Below, in pieces: positions 9,784 through 21,314 of a DNA stretch of 64,000 nt (the stretch's first letter is position 1; every line of letters begins with the position of its first letter). Position numbers and translations under genes: made by a program. The DNA is from Rhynchonema sp. JSB1_4. Its lineage: Eukaryota > Nematoda > Chromadorea > Monhysterida > Xyalidae. Under the pieces are notes generated by a model. It was not told the DNA's origin. It did not search any database and saw only the letters and a program-made list of their open reading frames with translations. The stretch lies in the NCBI GenBank assembly GCA_030248065.1, contig JASAMV010006365.1, positions 1 through 64,000 on the forward strand. Direction: 5' to 3'.

Positions 9784-11911
9784 GGTGGTGGTGATACTGT
9801 TGATTGGTATAATACACGGGGTTGTAACTACTGCAGGTGCCTATTTGAGGGTTGAATTGTTTGAGAACTTGTTATGGGCTGTTCGGCAATGGATTCGGTG
9901 TGCACATTGGCTTTTGAGAAACATATGCGAATTGAAGAAAAAAAACGATGAATGTTATGGGCGCTTGGTTGCAGGATTTTGTGATCTGATGATCGGATTT
10001 CTCTGCACAAAATCGGCAAAATAGGGAAGCTGTACAGATTCAAGCGTAGCCCTCTGACACGGTGGCTCAATAGAATGTTACCTATATGTACGCATAACAG
10101 CGAGATCCTAACTTTGTTACCCACAGCTTCTATGTTGTGCTCCTGCAGCGGAGCAATACATGGTTTGGTGGCCAAAACACTGCTTGATCACAACGTCCAA
10201 AACATCCAACTATGACAGTACCAATCAGTGGCTGTTGCCACGAGATATGACCACAACAGTCACTCATTTATGACTGCGGATGCGCTTTTGTTACCTATCA
10301 GCTCTGATGTATGGACATATATGTATGTACAGTATACACTCAACGTGAATCTCCGGTGCTGGCCTGCTGGATCCCGGATAAAGTATATTTTTGCACGCGC
10401 TATTTGCAGCAGCGAAGTCACTCACTTGGCGGCAGGGCAGGGATAATGGTTTTGTCGTCAAATCATCTCGTCAAAGTAAGTCGACGAACACATGAGCCCC
10501 AAACGAGCGCGAAAACTAATACATGTGTTCGACGACTTTATTTGACGAGATGATTTGACCACATTACTATAAGCCCAGGGCAGGCTTGACTGCGGAGTAA
10601 CGTGGTTGAGATGCGTATGGTAAAGCAGCGGATTTTGAGGGCCATATTTTCCAAGGTTAAACCAAAATATAGTATAGCTTTCGGAGCGAAGTCAATGGCA
10701 AAGGTCGTGGATGATGTTCTGAGAGTTCTGTTTGGAGGTGCAAAGTTTTGTGCTATGAAACCATCACCAAGCATGTGGGTACTGCATCAATTCGCGCTCA
10801 AAAGAGCTGCTTGTATGCTTGCCTAAATTCATGAGTTGCACCAGTGCTTGGTTGCCATGTCACAGTTTGACGACAACGCATACACACGAGATGTGCCATT
10901 GTTTGCAAACAGTGGATATTGTTGTAGATGTCGTTAGGCACCCGTTTGGCTTTGATATTAGATGGAGCTGTGTAAGTTGTTGAAAGCACGTACTGTGCAT
11001 TAGCGGTTTTTGGTATTAACATACTGTAGGCATGCTTTAATTTGGGACGAGTGGATTTACTTGTTTTGGATACATTAGCTGGGGTCTGTTTGACAACACT
11101 TTTAGTGTACTTGCACTTGTACTCTGTGAGCACGGCACTGATGCTGAGCCTCCGGATGATTTTAGAAGGGCTAAAGTTGGGAATTGTGAAGCATCCAACT
11201 GATGGGCTGGCAAAAACACAAGCAATTGATGCAGTGCTCTGAAAAAATTATATCATTTCAAACGGGAATTGGGCGTCTCGTCGAAGTGGTCGTAAATAGC
11301 TGACGGCGTTGACGTCAGATCCGGGACAATGCTTACCAACGCTTAACTCTTTTAATGCAGGATCTTTTTTTTAAAGTTTTGCTGACAATTTCGCTCGCAG
11401 AATCTAGTAACACATGAGCGAACTTTGTATGCGGTGGTCAGAACAGCGCTGTTTCTAGTCAGCCATGCCGTTTGGTGACAGTGAGAGAGAGCTCGTCAGT
11501 GTTCTCGTGATATTCTAACCATTCGTGGGGTTTATGCCGGAATTTGTTGCCAGAGCTCGCAGCAGTTTAGAGAAACTTCGCAGAGGAAAATTGTCAAGTT
11601 TAGTAACATTCTTGAAGTCATCAATTTGTTGCGCTTGTGTAGCGTTTAACCTCAGCTTAAACGAAGCATAAAAAAAACGGAAGAAAGCCGAAAAGTTCAG
11701 AATATGGTGTGGCCAGGCCCAGCTCGGATGTTACCGTTTCATCCTCCACTGGCTTATGGAAAAGAAATTTCCGTTCGCAATTTTTGAAAACATTTCAAGA
11801 CATTTCGCGGTCTGTCGGTCTTCCTCTTCGTTCGTTCGGCCCAACTTTAGCTTTGATGATGTCTTATGGTCAATGATCATGATTGTTTACAGATCATCCC
11901 ATATCAGCAAC
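9784..11911. other. Intergenic region between divergent genes
   Basis: This separates the start of the minus-strand PPPY gene from the start of PGAM5 copy 1, so it probably holds both promoters. It contains a small palindrome near 10455-10559. Frames at 10602-10826 (+) and 10798-11133 (-) lack splice or family support and are taken as chance. Confidence 0.4.
10455..10559. repeat. Palindromic MITE-like repeat
   Basis: GTCGTCAAATCATCTCGTCA on the left pairs with TGACGAGATGATTTGACC on the right. The CGACGAACACATG / CATGTGTTCGACGA inner segments also pair, leaving a loop of about 28 bases. Flanks carry CAGGGCAGG on both sides. No coding capacity. Confidence 0.7.
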
Positions 11912-14900
11912 ATGTGGGGCAAAGTGCTGCGCGTTGGCAGTGTTGTGTTGGCGCCGTCGCTGTGCGTTGCCGGCGTCAGTCACGTGGTGGTGAGCGATCA
12001 ATTGGAGAAAAATAATGGCGATTCGATCGTCAGTCGTCAGTCCTTGTTGTCTTCATTGTTGTGTCGCCGGGCGCACGCAGCCGAGATTGACAGCAGCAAG
12101 GACACACCTGCGCCGGGCATTGCATCGTTGGCACAAACACTCAAGTCGATCGCCGCCGAATTGGACACTGCATCGCCGCCGGCTGTTTACTCGACGCAAC
12201 ACACACTCCAGCCGCAGCCAACCACGAAGTGGGACTCCAATTGGGACAGGTCAGCTCGTTTTGCAATGTTGTTCGTGGAGGGTACGCCTCTGCCCCTCTC
12301 CCGCGCAGTACCGTGTAAAACCTAAATGCAGCCCCCCGGAATAGAGCCCCCCGTACGTAACACAGCCCCCAAAAAAGGGGTCAGTGAATTAATAGAGCCC
12401 CCCCGCCCCCGGAATAGAGCCCCCTAACTAACATCCCCTATACTGTGGTGTATTAAGGCTTTATAGTGGTGCACAGGAGGTACATTTATGCACGTTTGTT
12501 GTTCGTTCAGAGCACATAATACGCCTCTTATTGACGAATAGACACGAATAAATGCGGTTACAAGCGAAAAGCATCCTTTCAAACCCCTTTTTGGGGGTAT
12601 TTCTGGGAAAAATTTTTCAGATTCGGGTCAGTGAATTAATAGAGCCCCCCCGGAATAGAGCCCCCCCGTAATAGAGCCCCCAAGATGGGGTCAGTGAATT
12701 AATAGAGCCCCCTTCTATTTAGGTTTTTACGGTATTCGCCTATACTGTCATAAAGAACCGTTTATTTTTTGTGAAAAAAAACGGTTTTTTCCGAAAAAAA
12801 ACCGTTTTTTTCAAATATTTTTCCAGTACTTAAGAACGTAATTTCGAAAAATATAACAATTTCAGTGCACAATTTGTTTGAAGTGACGAGAGTGTTCTTG
12901 AAGAGTGCTGAAGTCAGTCGAAAACACACGGTTTACACGCTTTTTGTCCCATTTTGGGCCGGTTAATTTTCATCCTCGAGCCAATTTTTCTCTAAAATCG
13001 AAAAACTCATCAGTTTTGCATTACAATTTTTTTCGCAAAATTGGAATAAAGTACCGATATTTTTCCGATCAAAAACCGAAAAGATGCCCACGGAAAAATA
13101 AATGGAAAAGTATTCGGGTCTCGAAAAAAAACGGTTTTTTTCGGTTTTTCTTCCGAAAAAAACCGGTTTTTTTTCGCCTGCCAGTATATATTCGCCCAAA
13201 GGTGTGAAATTTAGGCAGAGCGGGTGATTTTAATTTTAGGTAAAAATTGTTAAGAAAAATCACCACGTGCTTTTTGTGCCAAATTTTTTTCCAAACAGAG
13301 CCAAAGTAGGTGACATTTTCCAACAAACATTTTTTCCTGTATTTGGGCCTCCCCCAACGCCATACTCTTTCTCTCCCTCCGAAAAATGGAATGGTGAGCT
13401 TTCTCCCCCTCCCCAGTTTAGGACAAGAACCACGCTGCGCTGGCTCGTTAGCGGCATCCGGATCTTATTCCCTGAAATGTCCAATGTGTTTCATTAACGC
13501 ATTTTCCTTCAGCCGACAACCGGAGAGCCTTGTCAAACCGGAAAAACTGGCCAAAATGGGACCAAAGGAGCGCGCGGAAGCGCTGGACAAACTGAAGCCG
13601 AAAGGCACCAGACATTTGATATTGATCAGGCACGGGCAGTACAATATGGACCCAGAGAAAGATAGTGAAAAATCGCTCACAATTATGGGTTGGTTTCTGT
13701 GGATTCATTGCTCTTTTTCCATGTGATAGGTTTGGTTCGGTGGGTCATTTCAATGGAAAAACAGCAGACTGGTGTTGAATAACGGCTTTTTGTACCGTGC
13801 TTTAAAATGTAGCCGCGCGGCCAGACTGAGCCTTGGTGACAAGAATTCAAGGCGAGCGTTGTAACAAAACAAAAAAGTTTTTTTTCAAAAAGCACTTGTT
13901 TTTTTTAAAGGGGGCCTGCCGCTATTGTTTTTTGGGTTTTGGACCTCGGTTTTTTTATATTAATCGTTAGTTGGCACTGAGATGAAGAACATTAACCTTC
14001 AAGAACTTCACCAAACTGACGTTTACCCACCGAAATCGATCAACCAACATGGCCGCACGGGAACAAATTATCCCAATATTGATGCACTATGAGTGCATGG
14101 AAATCAGGATTTCCAAAGCAAAATTCAAATCACAGAGGTGTGGTATAGGCGGCGCGTTACGGTAGGTTGACAAAACATTTGTTATTTACAAAAGAGCTAA
14201 TGTTTTATCGGGCTACCGTAGCCCGCCGCCTATATCACGCCCCAGTGATTTTGAATTTCTCTTGTCATTCCTGATCATCATGTGCAAAAGTGCATCAATA
14301 TCGGACAGTTTTGTTCCCGATAGACCATCTTGGCGGATCGATTTCGGTGGGTAATCGCCATTTTGGTGAAGTTCGTCAAAACTAATGTTCTTGATCTCGA
14401 GGCCAACAAACGATATACTGTAAGTGAAAAAACCGAGGTCGAAAACCAAAAAAACAATAGCGGCGGGGCCGCTTTAAAGAAAGCCGGCACTTTAAAAAAA
14501 CAGTAAATAAGGATATTTTCGACTTCTTTGTCTCCAGAATGCACGCAATCTGCTCAATTTTTACCCCAAAACGCAAAAATTTTCTCGCGAAAGTAATTTG
14601 TAACCACGTTTTTGTCACTTGTGCTCATGCTCAATTCCAACACCTTTGGAAGACTTGTCGTTCGAGTTTCTAACTAAACATACTTCCCTTCATTTTTTCG
14701 TCGATACTGTAAAAGTTCACTTCGCCGACTTTTTAAAAAAACGAAAAACTTGTTTTAAAAAAACGATTTTTCTTTTTTCCAACGTTGTCAAGGCGGTCAA
14801 GTTATTTTAGAATTTCTGTTTCAGGCCGCGAACAGGCCGACCTAACCGGCAAACGTCTGAGCGCTTTGGGCGTCAGTTTTAGTCGATTAGTTTATTCAAC

Positions 14901-17900
14901 AATGAAACGCGCCACGGAAACGTCCGATATCATCGCCAGCAATTTGGACCCGAACATTCCCAGAATTGGCGACCCGATGCTTGAGGTGCGGCAGGCTTTT
15001 CGTCTTTTCTGGCAAACAGTATTTTTTAAACCCACCGAACGATCAAGATTTTAGATCAAGGTTGGCGGGCTTGGACGCTGAATATCCTTCATTGTTATTA
15101 ATTATAATGAGCCAATAAATACCCAAGAAAGCCATATTAACAGAAAATGCCCAATATCATGCGTTGGCATTGGTACAACTGCACAGCACACATAAATCTA
15201 ACTATTCCATAGTGCGTTGCTCATTTGTCGCTTGTGTGGGACTGCGTGTGCGCCCAAACATTGTCATTAACGCATGGGTGGTTTCGACTTCATGCGACGT
15301 CTCGTTTGACCCTTCGTCGTCGTTCTGTGCACGTATCGGTAGTTCGAACGCGGCAAAGAACGCTGTGGCAATCATATAACCAGCAATGAGCACGATGAAA
15401 CATCCGGTCACCGACCAGACCGTGATCGGTTTCACGTGCGTTGATGTTTCACGACTGATGCCACACGACGGCGGTGTTCGTTCGGATGCGTAGCGTTCCA
15501 TAATTCTGAAGAAAACGGAGCCAAAATCGACAGAAGCAGATGTCTAACTGCAGTCTGAACGAGCAAGGCAGACTTGCGATTGTCCGCTGTCGCGCTCACC
15601 TGACAATGACGTCATAGTCTTGTAGGATTGCCGTATTGATTTTCGCTATCATTGGATGGTTCTTCCTGAACAAAGCAACGATACAGTGTGGATACGAAGC
15701 ACAACATCGAAAAACAGAGGCCTTTTTAAACAAACTTGAACATGAATGCTTGATATCGTTGCGGCAGACGGTAAAACTGGTCCAGATTCAAAAGTCGAAC
15801 ATTGCAAAAATTTGCGGCGAGGTAAGACGCATAGTCGCTTGGAGCAAATAGCACGGCCTGGTTCGAATTGATGAGATTGGTGGTGTCTGCGGATTTTGGA
15901 ATATAGTGCAGTTTACAGAGAGGAGGATTTAACATGAAAGGGACCTTTTAAAAACCGACTTCGATCTGGTGCGATAATTGCTGTCTGCTTTTGCACTGCC
16001 TGTGCAAGTGGCCGCATGTGTGGATTACTTGCATTTCTGAAAATGACCAGCAAATGATGTGTTAAACAATTCCAAGACCGGCAGCACTGTGTGGACAGAA
16101 AGTTGTTTCGGATGAGGTACGTGTGAGAGCTAGCTGGCTGTGTTGTATTTGCAGTTGTCCGCGACAATTTTACGTCCATTCTGTACGATATAATACAACG
16201 AAAATGACTCTGCCTTGAAGTGAAACCAACGTGATCCGTTTGTAGGTCAGCCCAGTGTGCACGAACATTGGTCGCAATCCGGCGTCGATTGCCTTTGGTA
16301 AATCGGCCACGGTTGGGACAGCGTAGTGGTGATTCGGGATGAGAAGACCCGTTAGCAGCGTGTTCTGGTACAAACTGCTGAATATCAATACCACGAAACC
16401 TGCAAAATAGGACCTATGCTGTCACGTGGCTTGTCACGTCTTTTGTTGAAGGAAAACAACGGTTTTTTCCTGAAAAAAAGCGAAAAAACCGTTTTTTTCA
16501 GTGAAATATATTTTTCCGGAAAAATCGCACGGCGGATTTTGAACTTCTCTGAGAAAGTGCCGAAAGCCCTATGTCCACTGCAGAAACATGCTTTTTTCAA
16601 GTGTTTTCCAGCACTCTTATGGCTTTTATTCGCACTCAACAGGATTACCTTTCATACACCATTTTCAGCTCATAACGTGCCAAATACACGCCATTTTGAC
16701 CGGTGCCCAAATTTGGCTTGCAAAAATATCGAAAAAAACGTTTTTTTCAGTACATCAATTTTTCTTAAAAATTGCAACCATACCCCTCTATCTGCTAACC
16801 GGTGATAATCGTGAGAGCGTTTGCACCTGCGTACGCGTGACTGCGTGCCGGTGAGATGAGTGACGAGCCAGCGAACACGCAGCGCACCGCAATCTCGCAC
16901 GCAACGAACGCGCACAAGAATGTGAACAGGAACAGCCAGACATGCACGTGGAAGTTGGACGCGATCTGCGTCATTTTGGTCAGTATTCGCTCGTCCCAAT
17001 GCAGGTCGTACTTGGGCACCAGGGCCTGCAGGATCACAATTGATTGAGTCTCCCCGCGCAGTGTACTGGCAGGCAAAAAATGGTTGGAAAGTACCCTTGG
17101 GGGATGGATCCAGATGGTTGCAAGGTACCCGCTACCGAGCCCCCGCCATCCCCCCAGCGACTACACTGTTCCCGGGTCTTGATATACTTTGACTTCTGGC
17201 AAATGCATCTGAACCGACCGCCGTGTAGACCTGCGATGGCAGCATGACCGGCATGGTGAAGTCGAAATGCTGCTGTCTTAGGTCGGTTATGGTCAACTTG
17301 TAGACACTCGTATCGACACGGCCGCTGGCAATCGCTTCGGAGATGCCTTGCCTCCATGAGCCGTTTATCATTCGACCCGGTCTGGCAATTAGAAGATCGA
17401 TAGAACTTTGAATTTCAAACAGCACGAAACGTGCATACTCACTCGCACATCAGCGATTCTTCGTCATACACCAACTCGTACGTCAGTCTGGCGGAACGAA
17501 GAACGAAGTCGAGAATTTCGGCCATGAATCCCGGATAGGGACAGTCGCGTCGACGTGTGAAGTCCTGTGAACCGCACGGGAACACGAACGGTGTCCGGGT
17601 ACATGACAGAACGCGGATGGTGCGGTGTGACATGACGAAACGGTCGCTTCAGCCTGTCAAAACTTGAGCACGCCGCACCCGGCACTTTCAATTTTCAAAA
17701 TAATGTTTGCTCTTCAGCCAATTCGAGCAATATCAGCCGGCAAGTTCCACTCGGCTGGACTCGCGTTATATACTGTTGTCGTTGGTTGGATAAAAATTAG
17801 TCTGAATGATGTGCGGCTTAACCGCTTCGGCATATTCGGTCCAATTTGTTAGATGGTTGGCGAGCCCGTTAGATGGACGGGGTATAGTCGTGTCGTGAAC

Positions 17901-20412
17901 CGGTATAATCCTATAAATATTATACCAGACGAACGGAAAAGACTCAAGATTGTGCATTAAGCACTGGGGGCGAATATGCGATCGACCGAATACAGGTGTG
18001 CAAATACATACACACAATTACGGACCTAAATAAACTTCAGGTCTATTGTCATGGCACGTGAGGGCGCATATTTTTTGTGCATAAAATAGATAAATGAATG
18101 TGATTTCATGCATGATATAAATATAATCATGTGAACTTTCATGAGTGAACTGGGTATGCACCACACGACATGACATTAACCTTGACACACACAAATGTGT
18201 GGGAATGTGAACGTTAGTTTTCATTTCAAAACATCTCTGATACACTAGCATTCTCTGTTCTATTTCAGGAAGGCGCTCCGTTTCCTCCCGAGCCACCTCT
18301 GGGCCACTGGCGACCGGCATCCAAAGTATGTGTGCGCAAACAAAACTCTGTGTTTGTATTCTATTCGTTTCTAATTCACCTTTTGTTTGCGTTTGAGCAG
18401 CAGCCAGATAGACGTATAAAGGCAAACAACACGAGCCCGATTTCGAAGGTGGTGTGTATTCAAAACGAATAGAAAGAGAAAATCATCATGCTCCACTTTG
18501 TATTCTTCAACGTGTAACATTTCCCAAAGCAGCAGCCACGTATAGAATGTTTCACTATTCTGCCAGCTGCGAAATCGGGCTCGTGTTGGCGTAGTTTGCC
18601 TTATACTTGTGCACACAAACATCATGCTAGCACACCTACGTGCACAGGAGTTCCTCACGGACGGATCTCGTATCGAGGCAGCGTTTCGGAAATATTTCCA
18701 TCGCGCCGACCCCGACCAGGACACGGATACGTTCGACGTGCTTGTCTGCCACGGCAACGTGATTCGATACTGCGTCTGCAGGTCTGCAGTTGGTGTGGCG
18801 ATGTTGTTTTGGGCAACACGAATGTAGGCTGCCCTCTTTATAGTCACATGAACGAGACCCGTTTCTGCTTTGGGCACTATAAAATGAAATAAACATTCAC
18901 CACATTGGGAGTTTCACAACATACATGTGGTTTAGAGTCACTTTTAAAGTGACTCTACAATTGAATGTTGACCGCTTTTGTTTGCAGCCACTTTTTCAGA
19001 AAATGAAGGCAAGGTATCAGAAAACCAGATTTATGGAATGGATTTTCAACTCGTTGCTTTGTGATGTTTCACGGAGCCCACATATTTTCACAGGAGGAGA
19101 AAAAATGAAAAAAGTTTGAGGCCGGCCTGTGCAAAGCGCAAGATAATCCAATCTAAGATATTTTCAGCATTTTATACTCAGACGTTTCTCTGTTAAACGA
19201 GATATAAAGCATTGTTCGAAACGCCGTGTGTGATGAATGATAAACGAAACACTCCAAAAAATCGAGCCTTTTTGAAGCACCCTTTTACTCTAGCATAATT
19301 TTAGGCATCTGTGGTGAATGAAATAAGTTGTCAATTGCAAATAAAAATCGTCTAATTATCCTGTGTTCAGGATGTGCTTTTCGTTTTTCAAAACCCTACA
19401 CAGCTCACACAATGCTTACCACAACATGCGCAAGGCAGCCATGCCGCAGCGCACACACACAACAAAGCTTGCCAGCTGAAACATTGCTGTGTTGTCGCTG
19501 TGCCGGCTGTGTGTTGTCGTTGTGTGCGCGCTGTGGAATGGCTGCCTTGCGCATGTTGTGGTAAACATTGTGTGAGCTGTGTAGGGTTTTGAAAACTGGG
19601 AAGCACAAATAAGGGACTTGATAATTAGAGGATTTTTATTTGTAATTGACAACTTATTTCATTCACCACAGATGCCTAAAATTATGCTGGGGTAAAAGGG
19701 TGCTTCAAAAAGGCTCGATTTTTTCAAGTGTTTGGTTTATCATTCATCACACACGGCGTTTCGAACAATGCTTTATATCTCGTTTAACAGAGAAACGTCT
19801 GAGTATAAAATGCTGAAAATATCTTAGATTGGATTACCTTGCGTTTTGCACAGGCCGGCCTCAAACTTTTTTCATTTTTTCTCCTCCTGTAAAAATATGT
19901 GGGCTCCGTGAAACATCACAAAGCAACGAGTTGAAAATCCATTCCATAAATCTGGGTTTCTGACACCTTGCCTTCATTTTCTGAAAAAATTGCTGCAAAC
20001 AAACGCGGTCAACGTTCAATTGTAGAGTCACTTTAAGAGATTCACTGTATATGTTTGATGTCGTTGCCAGCAATGTCCGAACAGGTATTTCCGGCAAGTG
20101 ATCGTGGCTCTTTTGTGAGTCCGGTCCTCATTTATCTGTTCCATCGACGTTTTCGATGGCCTCGCAAATGTGTAGCCCTCTGGTTCTATTCGACGTTTCA
20201 CAGCGCAACAGTTGTTTATTTATTTGGACTGTACTGATGTTAAATGTGTGGCCAATTTCAGAGCACTACAATTTCCGCCCGAGGGCTGGCTTCGTTTGTC
20301 GCTATCCAATTGTTCAATAACGTGGTTGATGATCAGACCCAGTGGTCGCGTGGTGGTCAAATCGTTCGGCGATGGCGGTCACATGCCACCCAATTTGGTG
20401 ACTTATAGTTGA
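11912..20412 (+). CDS. PGAM5: PGAM5-type mitochondrial Ser/Thr protein phosphatase, copy 1
   Basis: Six exons in phase: 11912-12249, 13513-13688, 14825-14985, 18269-18325, 18648-18781 and 20262-20412, giving 338 residues. PGAM5 is a histidine-phosphatase-fold enzyme that acts as a protein Ser/Thr phosphatase on mitochondrial membranes. The N-terminus has one hydrophobic segment ([17 protein letters not shown]). WDSNWDS matches the WDPNWD multimerisation motif. The catalytic RHG is at about residues 152-154 ([10 protein letters not shown]), and the second catalytic His lies in VCHGNVIRY (about 279). [24 protein letters not shown] and [14 protein letters not shown] match the animal PGAM5 core. 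The acceptor of exon 5 may lie three bases downstream, removing one Glu. Introns hold two fold-backs, a 185-bp MITE and a complete antisense gene. Copy 2 follows in tandem. Confidence 0.93.
12330..12720. repeat. AATAGAGCCCCC repeat cluster
   Basis: The word GAATAGAGCCCCC or TAATAGAGCCCCC recurs about seven times between 12340 and 12715, several times inside the larger unit GGGGTCAGTGAATTAATAGA. It sits in the first intron of PGAM5 copy 1, just after exon 1. Related words occur at 3160-3660, 4855 and 55870. Confidence 0.8.
12765..13185. repeat. AAAACGGTTTTTT palindrome-rich segment
   Basis: Short palindromes of the form AAAAAACGGTTTTTTCCGAAAA and AAACCGTTTTTTT recur at 12777-12812 and 13124-13175, with TCGGTTTTTC/GAAAAACCG between. 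A similar segment with the same words lies at 16448-16500 and 16730-16750. No coding sense. Confidence 0.6.
13908..14478. mobile_element. Fold-back element, about 570 bp
   Basis: The two arms of about 280 bases are reverse complements with roughly 80% match. GGCCTGCCGCTATTGTTTTT and GGACCTCGGTTTTTT on the left answer AAAAAACCGAGGTC and AACAATAGCGGCGGGGCC on the right, meeting near 14190 at GGCGGCGCGTTACGGTAG / CTACCGTAGCCCGCCGCC. It lies in intron 2 of PGAM5 copy 1. No reading frame spans it. Confidence 0.8.
15202..17633 (-). CDS. Ionotropic-receptor-like ligand-gated channel, nested gene
   Basis: Six minus-strand exons in phase: 17633-17443, 17381-17231, 17025-16827, 16399-16227, 15857-15736 and 15505-15202, giving 379 residues. 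Exon 1 has [16 protein letters not shown]; exon 2 has [14 protein letters not shown], like the S1 lobe of IR/glutamate receptors, where the strand before TM1 carries F-x-F-T-x-P. Exon 3 has the first membrane helix ([20 protein letters not shown]), exon 4 the third pore helix region ([19 protein letters not shown]), exon 5 the S2 lobe ([16 protein letters not shown]), and exon 6 the final helix ([22 protein letters not shown]) with an acidic cytoplasmic tail. No signal peptide or large amino-terminal domain is present, as in short divergent IRs. The whole gene lies antisense inside intron 3 of PGAM5 copy 1. Likely chemosensory by family, but the ligand is unknown. Confidence 0.75.
18419..18603. 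mobile_element. 185-bp MITE, family member 1
   Basis: It opens AAGGCAAACAACACGAGCCC and closes with GGGCTCGTGTTGGCGTAGTT plus TGCCTT, so the ends are inverted repeats of about 35 bases. The interior (AAAGAGAAAATCATCATGCTC) is the reverse complement of the copies at 31042-31137 and 58196-58381. It lies in intron 4 of PGAM5 copy 1, 45 bases before exon 5. Confidence 0.85.
18941..20040. mobile_element. Long fold-back palindrome, about 1.1 kb
   Basis: Almost the entire segment is one inverted repeat with arms of about 500-550 bases and a centre near 19490. AAAGTGACTCTACAATTGAA at the left end answers TTCAATTGTAGAGTCACTTT at the right end, and the arms stay above about 90% alike by eye. Mirror reading frames appear on both strands as a consequence; neither looks like a gene. 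It sits in the last intron of PGAM5 copy 1, so the pre-mRNA would fold into a long hairpin. Confidence 0.9.
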
Positions 20413-21314
20413 GGCATGTGGAAGTGGATGCGATTAGATGATGTTTAATTTATGTTTATGTCGCTATCTACCTTCGATTTGTATTTTGCCTGTTTTTTTG
20501 GCGGCCTTTCAAATGTTTTCAAACGAGCGTACAGCGTACTTTTGTGTCTTGTTGTGCGGTTGATTTGACATCTGAGGCAGCGAATGTTAGTATCTGTAGT
20601 TTGCAGAAAACCCTTGTTGTGACATAGTTTTTTTTGGAAAACTTCAGTGTCCAATAGCTTGATCAAGTAAAACGCCTTTGTTGATTGTGGTGCGGTTGAA
20701 AAGGCCGTGTCACTTAAAGTTATCAAGTTGTTTTCTTAGAATGCTGATATTTATTGTGTATTATTGCTCACAATGGGTGTCATTTTATTATGTATAGTTT
20801 TGTATCCTGCCCTGGATGTTTTGGATTCTGTCCGTTTGTAGTTTTTGAAACGACCCAGTGCAAGCTAGAATTACTTATTGCGAACCCTGCCGCTGCTTTT
20901 TAGTTTTATGGAAGGTAGCTGCCTAGACCACAAATGTATTTGGCTATTTTGGATGGATATTTTGTCTTTTTCCATGACGCTTTTTCTCATATTTTACTGA
21001 AAAGTTTCTCTTATAATTTAACTACGTGTACCGACCTACAAGCATAGTGTAGTTTGCGCGCATGAGTGCTGCAATTTTTAAACTTCATTTGTTTGTTGTT
21101 GTTATGTAGGTGTTCTGTAGATTACAGTTCTTGATTCTGTGATGTTGATCTGCTGAGCTGAAAATAAAACAAGTCAGTTTTGTTATGAAAAGTTGCCGAC
21201 ATTTCAGTGTGTGGTTGAAATCACCACCGGGCACCTTTCTTGTGCCATGGTTATCGTGTCGATGGACTTGTGTCAGCTGTCAGTTTCCAAAAAATGCGTT
21301 TCCAATCAGGAACA
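20413..21314. other. Spacer between the two PGAM5 copies
   Basis: This 0.9 kb holds the 3' end of PGAM5 copy 1 and the promoter of copy 2. I see no gene in it. An AATAAA lies near 21161, too far from the copy 1 stop to be sure it is its poly(A) signal. Confidence 0.4.

Noticed and set aside
10798..11133. Minus-strand 111-residue open frame
   Set aside because: No signal, no family resemblance and no flanking exons; composition matches the surrounding intergenic DNA.
19328..19652. Mirror reading frames on both strands (19328-19564 plus, 19416-19652 minus)
   Set aside because: They are the two arms of one palindrome translated twice; no start context, splicing or family support.
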